Shown: piece by piece, positions 7,028 to 14,147 of the stretch
How the letters are laid out: every line of letters begins with the position of its first letter
Position numbering within the stretch: the stretch's first letter is position 1
NCBI GenBank assembly: GCA_029861795.1
Contig: JAOTYS010000015.1
Span: 1 to 26,886, forward strand
Direction of reading: 5' to 3'
Origin: Gammaproteobacteria bacterium
GTDB taxonomy: Bacteria > Pseudomonadota > Gammaproteobacteria > Arenicellales > JAOTYS01
Length of the DNA: 26,886 nt
Made by a program: the position numbers and the translations under genes
The notes under the pieces: model-generated
The model's input: only the letters and a program-made list of their open reading frames with translations
Database searches by the model: none
What the model was told of the DNA's origin: nothing

Positions 7028-8527
7028 TTAGCCGTCGACACTAATGACGATGAACAAAGAACGCGTGCTCCTCCTGATCAAGACCGGAATAGATCGATCG
7101 CTTGGAAGATCCTTGGTGAGTGACTTGAAATGAGCGACATCTTCAACACGTTTCCCGTCGACCTGCAATATTAGATCTCCGGCACGCAGCCCCGAACGGC
7201 TTCCAGGGCCTGAACCGACCTCCGTCACCGCTACCCCATGATCCAGATTGGAGTCCGCCCTTTGTTTCTGTGTAAGTTCCTCTACTTGTATTCCTAGAGA
7301 TTCAGACTCAGTTTGCTGATTCGGTGTTTGCGCGGAGACTTGAAGCTTGTCTTCCGGCAACTCGTCGATTACTACGGTGACAATAATAGCCTCGCGGTTT
7401 CTCACCACCTCAAGTTCCACCTCCTCACCCACGGGTGTTGCACCGACCAGCGGCGGCAACTCTGACATGGCATCGATTGCTTGACCCCTATAGGTGACGA
7501 TTACGTCCCCTTCTTTCAAGTCCGAACGTGACGCCGGACCTCCTGAAATAATCTCTGAAATCAGTGCTCCCTTAGGTTTATTTAGATTGAAGGATTCGGC
7601 CAATTCACTGGTCACGCGTTGTATTCCCACCCCGAGCCAGCCACGGCGAACGTGACCATTGCTTCTTAGCTGCTCCACTATGTTCATTGCTAAATCTATA
7701 GGAATGGCGAAGGACAACCCCATAAAACCACCTGTGCCACTGTATATTTGGGCATTAATCCCTACCACTTCGCCATCCAAGTTGAACAGCGGTCCTCCGG
7801 AGTTCCCGGGATTAATGGCAACATCGGTCTGAATGAAGGGAACGTAGTTCTCATTGGGGAGACTTCTGCCCTTTGCCGACACAATGCCCGCGGTTGCACT
7901 GCTCTCGAAGCCGAATGGCGAGCCGATGGCGAGAACCCATTCGCCCACTGAGAGGCGGCTTGGATCACCGATTGTTACGGTTGGTAAATTGACCGCATCG
8001 ATCTTGAGCAGGGCAACATCGGTGCGACGGTCCGAGCCCACAACCTCGGCAGTCAACTCTCGTCGATCAGTCAGTCGGACCACAATTTCACTTGCATCAG
8101 CGATCACATGGGCGTTAGTTAAAATATAACCGTCATTAGAGATGATGAACCCCGATCCTAGGGGGCGCACATCACTTCCCTGGGGACCCTCTTCCAAAAA
8201 TCTGCGCAGGAAATCGTGCAACGGACTGTCTTCGGGTAGATCGGGCATATCAAAACCAGGTGGTAGGGAGCGCCTCGGTATACCCTGGTCTGTACTGATA
8301 TTCACCACTGCCGGCGCATTGTGTTTGACCAACTGCGCAAACCCAGGCAGCTTTGACATGTCGCTGAACGCAGGCGTGCCATATAAGCCACAGACGAATG
8401 TAATAGCCACAAGCAGAGGCAATGCTCGGCTCAAACTTATGGATGTTTGGTCGAGTCGATGCGCTAAGCCTGTGTCAGCAAACCAACGCGTGGGGCCCAA
8501 CGGGCGTTTGCGGTCGCTGTATTTCAC
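7028..8527 (-). CDS. mucD: Periplasmic serine endoprotease, DegP/MucD (Do/HtrA) family
   Basis: Do-family proteases degrade or chaperone misfolded envelope proteins in the periplasm; MucD in Pseudomonas restrains the sigma-E-type response. The trypsin-like triad is His140 (LTNAHVI), Asp170 (RRTDVALLKI) and Ser243 (INPGNSGGP). Two PDZ domains follow: RGWLGVGIQRV to about residue 390, and SLGIQVEELTQ to the end. The predicted signal peptide has its hydrophobic core at about 35-49 and a likely site after TPAFS (about 55). Starting from the GTG at 8527 the n-region is about 34 residues, unusually long, and no Shine-Dalgarno sequence is seen. TTG codons at codons 32 and 36 could give a normal-length signal peptide, so the start is uncertain. 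It follows rseB without an intervening rseC/mucC. Confidence 0.95.
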   Translation of the reverse strand: MKYSDRKRPLGPTRWFADTGLAHRLDQTSISLSRALPLLVAITFVCGLYGTPAFSDMSKLPGFAQLVKHNAPAVVNISTDQGIPRRSLPPGFDMPDLPEDSPLHDFLRRFLEEGPQGSDVRPLGSGFIISNDGYILTNAHVIADASEIVVRLTDRRELTAEVVGSDRRTDVALLKIDAVNLPTVTIGDPSRLSVGEWVLAIGSPFGFESSATAGIVSAKGRSLPNENYVPFIQTDVAINPGNSGGPLFNLDGEVVGINAQIYSGTGGFMGLSFAIPIDLAMNIVEQLRSNGHVRRGWLGVGIQRVTSELAESFNLNKPKGALISEIISGGPASRSDLKEGDVIVTYRGQAIDAMSELPPLVGATPVGEEVELEVVRNREAIIVTVVIDELPEDKLQVSAQTPNQQTESESLGIQVEELTQKQRADSNLDHGVAVTEVGSGPGSRSGLRAGDLILQVDGKRVEDVAHFKSLTKDLPSDRSIPVLIRRSTRSLFIVISVDG

Positions 8528-8538
8528 TGCATCAGCCC

Positions 8539-8567
8539 AAAATAGGCGTTCGATGGTGTCATCTCAA
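8539..8567 (-). promoter_or_regulatory. Candidate sigma-70 promoter directly upstream of mucD
   Basis: On the minus strand TTGAGA (8567-8562) and TATTTT (8544-8539) are separated by exactly 17 bases. Five of six and four of six positions match consensus. Transcription would start near 8532, only a few bases before the GTG at 8527. Either that mRNA is nearly leaderless or mucD starts at a downstream codon. Confidence 0.5.
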
Positions 8568-8680
8568 GCTCGATACTACCAGAGCCGAGGCACTGTGATC
8601 ATCCGTGGGTTGGGGCCCAACGCGGACACAGGCAAGCCAGAAACAGATCTAAAACTGGTACTTTTCGGTGGGCTCAGATG

Positions 8681-9661
8681 CTATCGTGGTGTGACCGACA
8701 TTCCTATCATGTCCACAGTCTTACTAGGAACTTCTCCCACCACGGTTATTTGATGATCTTCGATCACGGTACCGAATGCGTGTACCGCCCCCATGCTGCT
8801 CATACCGAGCATTGATGCCTGTTCACTAGGTTTAGTTTTTTTCTCAATAAATACGGACACGGCTGCCAGGCCGTCCGAATACACTAGATGTTCGACTGTC
8901 TGTCGACTTACCGGTGACAGCCGCCTAACTCGCCCGGATAGCATAAAGCCGTCGGGTATTTCCGTTACCTCCCAGTTCAGGGATGTGGGTTCTTGGTTCA
9001 CGTCAGGATCTAGTCCGAACCATTTCAACTCCTGTTTCGGTGTACTCGGCGTGAGGTCGTCGACAGAAACGTCCCCGTCAAGATTTATTTGGGTAAACAT
9101 ATACTGTTCGATTGACTCGCCAAATGAGTCAACTAGATCGGCCTTTAACAGAAGACCGGTCTCATTATCTGCCCAGAGATTATATCCATATCGGAACTCA
9201 TCTTTCGGTTCGATGATGATCTGTTGCGTTTGCCTTTGCGCGATGCGGCCTAACTTTCCGAGACGGAAGTCATAGTTCAAATGTAGCTTATCGATGCGCC
9301 TTGGAAGAATACTGGGGAAGTTTGCGTCTGACGCTTGACGCAGCTCGCGAAATCCGATCTTCTGATCCGGCAGATAACACCAGACCTGCCGATCATCCCG
9401 AATCACTTCTCTGGTGGCGCCATTCAGGGAATAAAGACGCTCCCTCACTAGCCCATCATCAACTATGTGAATCACCCGCATTGCCTCGATCTGCCCGTCA
9501 TGCATGTATACAAACATGCCGTCGTAACTGATGGCAGTAGAGGCTTCATTCATCTTCATCAGCCAATCTGCAGCATTTCCGGCATATGCCGATGCATTGG
9601 CGGCACATACGGCCGCGAGCAACACAGATCCAATCAACCTGCCTGGTCTACTGACTCGCAT
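8681..9661 (-). CDS. rseB: Periplasmic sigma-E regulator RseB/MucB
   Basis: RseB binds the periplasmic part of RseA and protects it from proteolysis until off-pathway lipopolysaccharide or lipoproteins displace it. The 326-residue protein starts with a signal peptide (MRVSRPGRLIGSVLLAAVCA, cleavage near residue 25). A LolA/LppX-like half-barrel domain follows, with the family blocks ADWLMKMNEA, YDGMFVYMHDGQIEAMRV and EVIRDDRQVWCYLPD. The C-terminal MucB domain includes LNWEVTEIPDGFML, VEHLVYSDGLAAVSVFIE and GAVHAFGTVIEDHQITVVGEVP. The ATG at 9661 overlaps the rseA stop by 14 bases, so the two are probably coupled. A 153-base gap follows before mucD; it holds no rseC/mucC frame. Confidence 0.95.
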   Translation of the reverse strand: MRVSRPGRLIGSVLLAAVCAANASAYAGNAADWLMKMNEASTAISYDGMFVYMHDGQIEAMRVIHIVDDGLVRERLYSLNGATREVIRDDRQVWCYLPDQKIGFRELRQASDANFPSILPRRIDKLHLNYDFRLGKLGRIAQRQTQQIIIEPKDEFRYGYNLWADNETGLLLKADLVDSFGESIEQYMFTQINLDGDVSVDDLTPSTPKQELKWFGLDPDVNQEPTSLNWEVTEIPDGFMLSGRVRRLSPVSRQTVEHLVYSDGLAAVSVFIEKKTKPSEQASMLGMSSMGAVHAFGTVIEDHQITVVGEVPSKTVDMIGMSVTPR

Positions 9662-10160
9662 CGTAGCTTACAAACTTGGCATATGACATGAGTCCATTCA
9701 TTCCGGAGGCGGGTGTAAATTCGCCGTGCTCCACCAGAAAGGCATTGAGGGCAGTCTCCATCTCCGGCTGATTCGTCTGCCAATGGGTCGCCCGGTCTTC
9801 TGCGACCTGAAGTGCATCGTTTTGGGTTACCCCGGAGTTCAATTGAAAGCCAAACACTGCCAGCGCCCCGAGCGACGCGGCCAATGCCAGGGGGAGCACC
9901 CGAGTCGATATTCGCTTAATCACTTGGGCTGACCCTGGAGCAGGAGCGATCTGCGTTGGCTCTTGTTCAATCTTTTGCAAGATATGCTGATGCTGATCCG
10001 GATTCCAGGAGAGCGGCTCAGCGCGTATCGCTGCACCGATCAAATGATAACGACTCCAGGTGTTCCTGCGTTCAATATCACCCTTCAAGCGTCGCACTAT
10101 CTGCGTCGCTTCTTCAGGATCGACTTCGCCGTCCAAAAATGCAGATATCTTTTCATTCAT
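9648..10160 (-). CDS. rseA: Anti-sigma-E factor RseA/MucA
   Basis: RseA is a single-pass inner-membrane protein whose cytoplasmic N-terminus holds RpoE and whose periplasmic part binds RseB. It is destroyed stepwise by DegS and RseP under stress. The N-terminal anti-sigma domain begins MNEKISAFLDGEVDPEEA with WSRYHLIGAAIR (residues 35-46). The transmembrane segment is about residues 88-106 (VLPLALAASLGALAVFGF). The periplasmic end has the conserved ALNAFLVEHGEFTPASG and MSYAKFVSYD. The length is 170 residues. GAGG lies nine bases before the ATG. It lies 42 bases after rpoE and overlaps rseB, as in other gammaproteobacteria. Confidence 0.95.
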   Translation of the reverse strand: MNEKISAFLDGEVDPEEATQIVRRLKGDIERRNTWSRYHLIGAAIRAEPLSWNPDQHQHILQKIEQEPTQIAPAPGSAQVIKRISTRVLPLALAASLGALAVFGFQLNSGVTQNDALQVAEDRATHWQTNQPEMETALNAFLVEHGEFTPASGMNGLMSYAKFVSYDASQ

Positions 10161-10202
10161 GCAACAAATCCTCTAACTCTGAAAACTAGTCCACTATCGT
10201 CA

Positions 10203-10787
10203 TTAATCCAGCAATGGGCGTAATTCCTTATCTATCGCCTCGCGAGCCCGGAATATCCTCGAGCGCACAGTGCCAATCGGACACTCCATCGCGGTGGCGA
10301 TTTCTTCGTAACTCAAACCATCTAGTTCCCGCAAAGTAATGGCCATTCTTAGGTCGTCCGGTAGCGCCTGTAATGCCTGGGCGACGGTCCGCGCCAATTC
10401 ATGGCTCAATACACTCGCTTCTGGAGTGGCAATTTCACGGAGTTTCTTCCCCACCTCTGTTAATTCGGCATCTCCAGCTTCGATGTCTGTGTTTGGGGGT
10501 CGACGGCTCTGCGATACCAAATAGTTCTTTGCAGTGTTTATGGCTATCCGGTAGAGCCAGGTATAAAACGCACTATCCCCCCGAAAGCGACCGATCGCAC
10601 GGTACGCCTTGATAAATACCTCTTGTACGATATCTTCAACTTCCGATTGGTCGTACACATATCTCGATACTAGATTGCCAAGCTTGTGCTGGTACTTCCG
10701 TACCAGCAGGTCGAACGCCGCCTTATCTCCTCGCTGTACCTGTTCAACAAGTAACTGGTCTGCACTCCGCTTCTCCATCTCAGACAA
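10203..10787 (-). CDS. rpoE: RNA polymerase sigma-E factor RpoE (AlgU)
   Basis: RpoE is the extracytoplasmic-function sigma factor for envelope stress. The protein (194 residues from the TTG at 10787, 191 from the ATG at 10778) is collinear with E. coli RpoE. Region 2 includes AAFDLLVRKYQHKL, VEDIVQEVFIKAYRAI and FRGDSAFYTWLYRIAINTAK; region 4 includes LPDDLRMAITLRELDG, LSYEEIATAMECPIGTVRS and RIFRAREAID. The start is ambiguous: the TTG gives an MSE start like E. coli, the ATG is the commoner codon, and neither has an ideal Shine-Dalgarno sequence. It is first in the rseA-rseB cluster and divergent from nadB, as in E. coli. A sigma-E-like promoter lies upstream, so autoregulation is likely. 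Confidence 0.97.
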   Translation of the reverse strand: MSEMEKRSADQLLVEQVQRGDKAAFDLLVRKYQHKLGNLVSRYVYDQSEVEDIVQEVFIKAYRAIGRFRGDSAFYTWLYRIAINTAKNYLVSQSRRPPNTDIEAGDAELTEVGKKLREIATPEASVLSHELARTVAQALQALPDDLRMAITLRELDGLSYEEIATAMECPIGTVRSRIFRAREAIDKELRPLLD

Positions 10788-10829
10788 GCCTATCGCGATC
10801 TCCAGAGAAGGAGAGCATCGTCAAACCAA

Positions 10830-10856
10830 AGAGACAACCGAAGAGGTACAAAGTTC
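10830..10856 (-). promoter_or_regulatory. Sigma-E-type promoter of rpoE
   Basis: On the minus strand GAACTT (10856-10851) is followed after 16 bases by TCTCT (10834-10830). Sigma-E/AlgU promoters have GAACTT, a 16-17 base spacer, and TCTGA or a close variant. The -35 box is perfect and the -10 box shares TCT. Placed about 45-75 bases before rpoE, it fits positive autoregulation. Confidence 0.6.
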
Positions 10857-10942
10857 GCCGCAATCACCCAGAATTGTGTATTTTTGTTGATTTGTCCCTG
10901 CGGGATGATCGGTACAGGCATGCTATCTGCTAGATCCATCGC

Positions 10943-10948
10943 TATAAT
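10943..10948 (+). promoter_or_regulatory. Candidate -10 box for nadB
   Basis: A perfect TATAAT lies 42 bases before the nadB GTG in the rpoE-nadB divergent gap. No good -35 box is seen at 16-18 bases, so an activator or an unrecognised -35 would be needed. Confidence 0.3.
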
Positions 10949-10990
10949 ACCGCAAATCAAAAGAACCCGCTCTTTCTCCCTCACCTCTAA

Positions 10991-12646
10991 GTGACAAACA
11001 GTCGTTCTCAGCATGTTGTGATCGTAGGCGGTGGACTCGCCGGAATCAGCTTGGCCCTAAGGCTCGCCGATGCGGATATTCGTGTGGTAATGATATCGAA
11101 GAGCGCATTGACTGAAGGATCCAGCCGCTATGCGCAGGGTGGGATCGCGGCTGTGCTGAGTCGAGATGATTCGGTGCAAGATCACATTGACGACACCTTG
11201 GCCGCGGGCGCGGGACTTAGTCGACCACACGTGGTCGACTATGTTGTAAATAACGGCCCACAGACCGTTCAATGGCTAATCGATAAGGGGGTCGGGTTCA
11301 GTCGCAACACTGAGCCAGTAGATGAGTTTGAGTACCACCTGACCCGGGAGGGTGGACACAGCCGTCGTCGTGTTATCCATGTCGACGATGCCACAGGGCG
11401 TGCCGTGGAGAACACACTCGAGGCCCTGGTCCGATCTCATCCCAACATCCGGCTACTGGAAAATCATATCGTCATCGATTTGTTGACCTCAGACCGACTC
11501 GGTCTTCCGTATGCCAGGCGTTGCATCGGGCTGTATGCACTCGACCGACTGTCAAGCCAGGTGATTGCCGTGGCCGCCGGCTGCGTGGTCTTGGCAACGG
11601 GAGGCGCATCAAAAGCTTATCTGTATACCAGCAATCCCGATACCTCTACCGGTGATGGAATCGCCATGGCCTGGCGCTCGGGTTGCCGGGTGGCAAACAT
11701 GGAATTTGTGCAGTTTCACCCCACCTGTTTATATCATCCACAGGCCAAGTCTTTTCTGATCTCTGAGGCCGTCCGGGGTGAGGGCGGTCGCCTGTTGTTG
11801 CCCGGTAAGGGTCCTTTTATGCGGACACATGATGCGCGTGAAGAGCTCGCCCCACGTGACATTGTCGCAAGGGCCATCGACTACGAAATGAAACGTGGTG
11901 GTTTTGACCACATCTACCTAGACATCAGTCATAGACCACCCGATTTTGTTCGGTCTCATTTTCCAAACATATACGAACGCTGTCTGGAATATGGATTCGA
12001 CATGACCAAGGAGCCGCTCCCGGTGGTCCCCGCTGCCCATTACACCTGCGGAGGCATAGTGGTGGATCTTCACGGCTGCACAGACTTGGCGGGTCTTTAT
12101 GCAATTGGCGAATGTAGTTTCACTGGTCTGCATGGAGCAAATCGGCTGGCCAGCAATTCCTTGTTGGAATGCCTGGTGTTTGCTGAGGCGGCACATTTGG
12201 ATATCAGCGAGAAGCTTCATCAGATGACCCCGCCGGAAACAGACATACCGCCGTGGGACGAAAGCCGCGTTACCGATCCAGACGAACAAATTGTGGTATC
12301 GCATAACTGGGACGAATTACGGCGCTTTATGTGGGACTATGTTGGTATTGTGCGCACCGACAAACGACTCCAGCGCGCACTGCATCGAGCAAAGCTGTTG
12401 CGAGAGGAAATACGAGACTATTACAGCAATTTCAAGATTAATAACGATCTTCTTGAACTACGTAACCTCGTCGAGGTGGCGGAACTCACGATAACCTCAG
12501 CATTGTGCCGTAAAGAAAGTCGTGGACTGCACTACACTCTGGACTATCCACGACCAGATCCCGACAGAGCAGCTGTAGATACTATGTTGACACCGCAAGA
12601 CTCAGCCGCATCGCACCGCAGCTCTCGCGACTCAGCTTCCGGCTGA
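10991..12646 (+). CDS. nadB: L-aspartate oxidase NadB
   Basis: NadB oxidises L-aspartate to iminoaspartate with FAD, the first step of de novo NAD synthesis; NadA takes the product. The 551-residue protein matches E. coli NadB (540) end to end. It has the Rossmann FAD loop VVIVGGGLAGISLALRLADA, EGSSRYAQGGIAAVL, the active-site segment YHLTREGGHSRRRV, FVQFHPTCLYHPQ, AAHYTCGGIVVDLHG, GLHGANRLASNSLLECLVF and the C-terminal MWDYVGIVRTDKRL and ELRNLVEVAEL. The start is a GTG immediately after an in-frame TAA, without a recognisable Shine-Dalgarno sequence. The 3' end overlaps convergent ygfX by 15 bases. NadB shares its fold with SdhA, whose operon lies next door, but motif order separates the two. 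Confidence 0.97.
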   Translation: MTNSRSQHVVIVGGGLAGISLALRLADADIRVVMISKSALTEGSSRYAQGGIAAVLSRDDSVQDHIDDTLAAGAGLSRPHVVDYVVNNGPQTVQWLIDKGVGFSRNTEPVDEFEYHLTREGGHSRRRVIHVDDATGRAVENTLEALVRSHPNIRLLENHIVIDLLTSDRLGLPYARRCIGLYALDRLSSQVIAVAAGCVVLATGGASKAYLYTSNPDTSTGDGIAMAWRSGCRVANMEFVQFHPTCLYHPQAKSFLISEAVRGEGGRLLLPGKGPFMRTHDAREELAPRDIVARAIDYEMKRGGFDHIYLDISHRPPDFVRSHFPNIYERCLEYGFDMTKEPLPVVPAAHYTCGGIVVDLHGCTDLAGLYAIGECSFTGLHGANRLASNSLLECLVFAEAAHLDISEKLHQMTPPETDIPPWDESRVTDPDEQIVVSHNWDELRRFMWDYVGIVRTDKRLQRALHRAKLLREEIRDYYSNFKINNDLLELRNLVEVAELTITSALCRKESRGLHYTLDYPRPDPDRAAVDTMLTPQDSAASHRSSRDSASG

Positions 12647-12647
12647 G
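12631..12647. repeat. Palindrome containing both stop codons of nadB and ygfX
   Basis: CTCAGC (12631-12636) and GCTGAG (12642-12647) form a perfect six-base inverted repeat around a five-base centre. The TGA of nadB (12644-12646, plus strand) and the TGA of ygfX (12634-12632, minus strand) sit at equivalent positions in the two arms. No T-run follows on either side, so it is not a standard intrinsic terminator. Confidence 0.6.
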
Positions 12648-13072
12648 TATTGTTCGCGCAGAGAGAGGCCCAAGACTACACGCAGTATCCTGAAGTTGTC
12701 TTCGGTTAGGGAATCTCTGCACAGCAACACCGTATGTGTATCACTCGTCCCTGAAGAAAAGCGCAGTATTAACATTTGTGGATGAACAAATATATTCGGC
12801 AATAGCTGTGCCACGTATCTTTCGCCTGAACGAGATGTAAGAGTCCAAGACTTATCAACATTGCGCTCGAGCTCAACGATGGCACGGCGATTCCAGCGTA
12901 GCACATGGGTGCCGAATACTTGCCAAAAACTCATGATTACAACGACTGCGCCGCACCATATGAATATAGATGGTATGGGCAACTGTACAACAACAGGTAT
13001 GACGCCTAGCTGTACGACTAGCAATAACAACCCAAGCCGTAACGACGGCTTCGGTTTAACTATTAACGACAT
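12632..13072 (-). CDS. ygfX: YgfX-type membrane protein (CptA family), partner of SdhE
   Basis: The 146-residue protein follows sdhE with a 17-base overlap, the position of ygfX in many gammaproteobacteria. It begins with a basic stretch, then two closely spaced membrane segments at about residues 12-30 and 34-53. A soluble domain follows with VELERNVDKSWTLTSRSGE and a C-terminal VLLCRDSLTEDNFRILRVVLG. That layout is typical of YgfX, where FRxLRVxLR-like endings are common. In E. coli the pair was described as toxin CptA/antitoxin CptB and also as SdhE with a membrane partner; the physiological role is unsettled. The start ATG at 13072 lies inside the sdhE 3' end. Identification rests on context and topology more than on strong sequence identity. 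Confidence 0.8.
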   Translation of the reverse strand: MSLIVKPKPSLRLGLLLLVVQLGVIPVVVQLPIPSIFIWCGAVVVIMSFWQVFGTHVLRWNRRAIVELERNVDKSWTLTSRSGERYVAQLLPNIFVHPQMLILRFSSGTSDTHTVLLCRDSLTEDNFRILRVVLGLSLREQYSAGS

Positions 13073-13313
13073 TGCGAATCCGTTCGACTATGGATCTGTA
13101 GTGCGGCTCCGTTGGTATCACATTGCCCAAAAACCAGTCATAGAGAACTGGGTCTTGAAGATCAAGTAACGATTCGAAGGAAGATTTCTCTTTCTGGTTA
13201 AGTTCTCGGTAATGGCTGATCACGAACGTTTTCAATATCAGATCTAGCTCGCGCATGCCGCGCCGACAACGCCATAACAATCGACCGCTCATTTCACTTG
13301 GTGTGAGTGTCAC
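13056..13313 (-). CDS. sdhE: Succinate dehydrogenase flavinylation factor SdhE
   Basis: SdhE helps attach FAD covalently to SdhA and is the bacterial counterpart of mitochondrial SDHAF2/Sdh5. The 85-residue protein has the signature [17 protein letters not shown] with RGMRELD at residues 18-24, then [20 protein letters not shown]. The start is taken as the GTG at 13313, which overlaps the sdhB stop as GTGA and implies coupling. An internal ATG at 13292 (M8) would give a 78-residue form that also keeps the whole domain. It directly follows sdhB, so it is made with its client enzyme. Confidence 0.95.
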   Translation of the reverse strand: MTLTPSEMSGRLLWRCRRGMRELDLILKTFVISHYRELNQKEKSSFESLLDLQDPVLYDWFLGNVIPTEPHYRSIVERIRNVVNS

Positions 13314-14089
13314 AGTCGCTGCACCATCAGTTTTTTGATTTCTGCAATGGCTTTTGCTGGATTAAGTCCTTTTGGGCAGGTCTTGGCGCAATTCATAATG
13401 GTGTGGCAACGATACAATCGGAACGGATCCTGCAACGCGTCCAACCTTTCGCCCTTGGCTTCGTCCCTAGTGTCTACTATCCACCGATAGGCTTGTAGAA
13501 GTGTGGCGGGTCCCAGATATCTCTCGGCATTCCACCAATAGCTCGGACAACTGGTTGAACAACACGCGCATAAGATGCATTCGTATAGACCATCAAGCTT
13601 TTCTCGGTCTTCTTTTGATTGCAGTCGTTCGCGATCAGGTGCTGGTGGTGTATGGGTCTGGATCCACGGTTCAATAGATCGATATTGTGCATAGAAATGT
13701 GTTAGGTCGGGCACCAGATCTTTTACCACGGGCAAATGCGGCAGGGGATATACGGTGACATCATTGGTCACCTCATCGATCGGTTTGATGCACGCGAGAG
13801 TATTAGTGCCATCGATGTTCATGGCGCAGGAACCACAGATCCCTTCCCTGCAGGAGCGTCGAAAAGTCAGTGTGGCATCCATTTCGTTCTTAATCTTAAT
13901 CAGCGCATCCAGGACCATCGGACCGCAGGTATCAAGTGAAACTTCGTAGGAGTCTAGGCGAGGGTTATCGCCGGAATCCGGATCCCACCTATAGATCTTG
14001 AACTTCTTAATTGATCTTGCGGGGCTCGGAGCGGAGTGTGACTTCCCTGAGGTCAGGATTGAGTCTGCGGGGAGTCGAAATTGAGCCAT
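13310..14089 (-). CDS. sdhB: Succinate dehydrogenase iron-sulfur subunit SdhB
   Basis: SdhB carries electrons from SdhA-bound FAD to ubiquinone through three clusters. All ligands are visible: 2Fe-2S Cys80, Cys85, Cys88 and Cys100 ([12 protein letters not shown] and LACI); 4Fe-4S Cys171, Cys174, Cys177 and Cys238 (CILCACC and CPKG); 3Fe-4S Cys181, Cys228 and Cys234. The quinone-site segment [13 protein letters not shown] follows. The length is 259 residues against 238 in E. coli. Wording such as [16 protein letters not shown] and [17 protein letters not shown] matches the mitochondrial/alphaproteobacterial type more than the enteric one. The ATG has GAGGTG upstream. It lies 47 bases after sdhA and overlaps sdhE. 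Confidence 0.97.
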   Translation of the reverse strand: MAQFRLPADSILTSGKSHSAPSPARSIKKFKIYRWDPDSGDNPRLDSYEVSLDTCGPMVLDALIKIKNEMDATLTFRRSCREGICGSCAMNIDGTNTLACIKPIDEVTNDVTVYPLPHLPVVKDLVPDLTHFYAQYRSIEPWIQTHTPPAPDRERLQSKEDREKLDGLYECILCACCSTSCPSYWWNAERYLGPATLLQAYRWIVDTRDEAKGERLDALQDPFRLYRCHTIMNCAKTCPKGLNPAKAIAEIKKLMVQRL

Positions 14090-14132
14090 GCGTCACCTCA
14101 ACTGGTCAATACCATTACGGACAGGCTGCCTA

Positions 14133-14147
14133 GGGTCTAATAGACCC
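14133..14147 (-). repeat. Short hairpin over the sdhA stop codon
   Basis: On the minus strand GGGTCT and AGACCC form a six-base stem with a three-base loop; the sdhA TAG (14139-14137) spans the loop. No T-run follows, so it is not an intrinsic terminator. It could be an mRNA-stability or processing element between sdhA and sdhB. Confidence 0.45.

Noticed and set aside
8142..8753. A 203-residue plus-strand open frame
   Set aside because: It is antisense to mucD, whose catalytic motifs and PDZ domains are plainly on the minus strand; the plus translation resembles no family I know.
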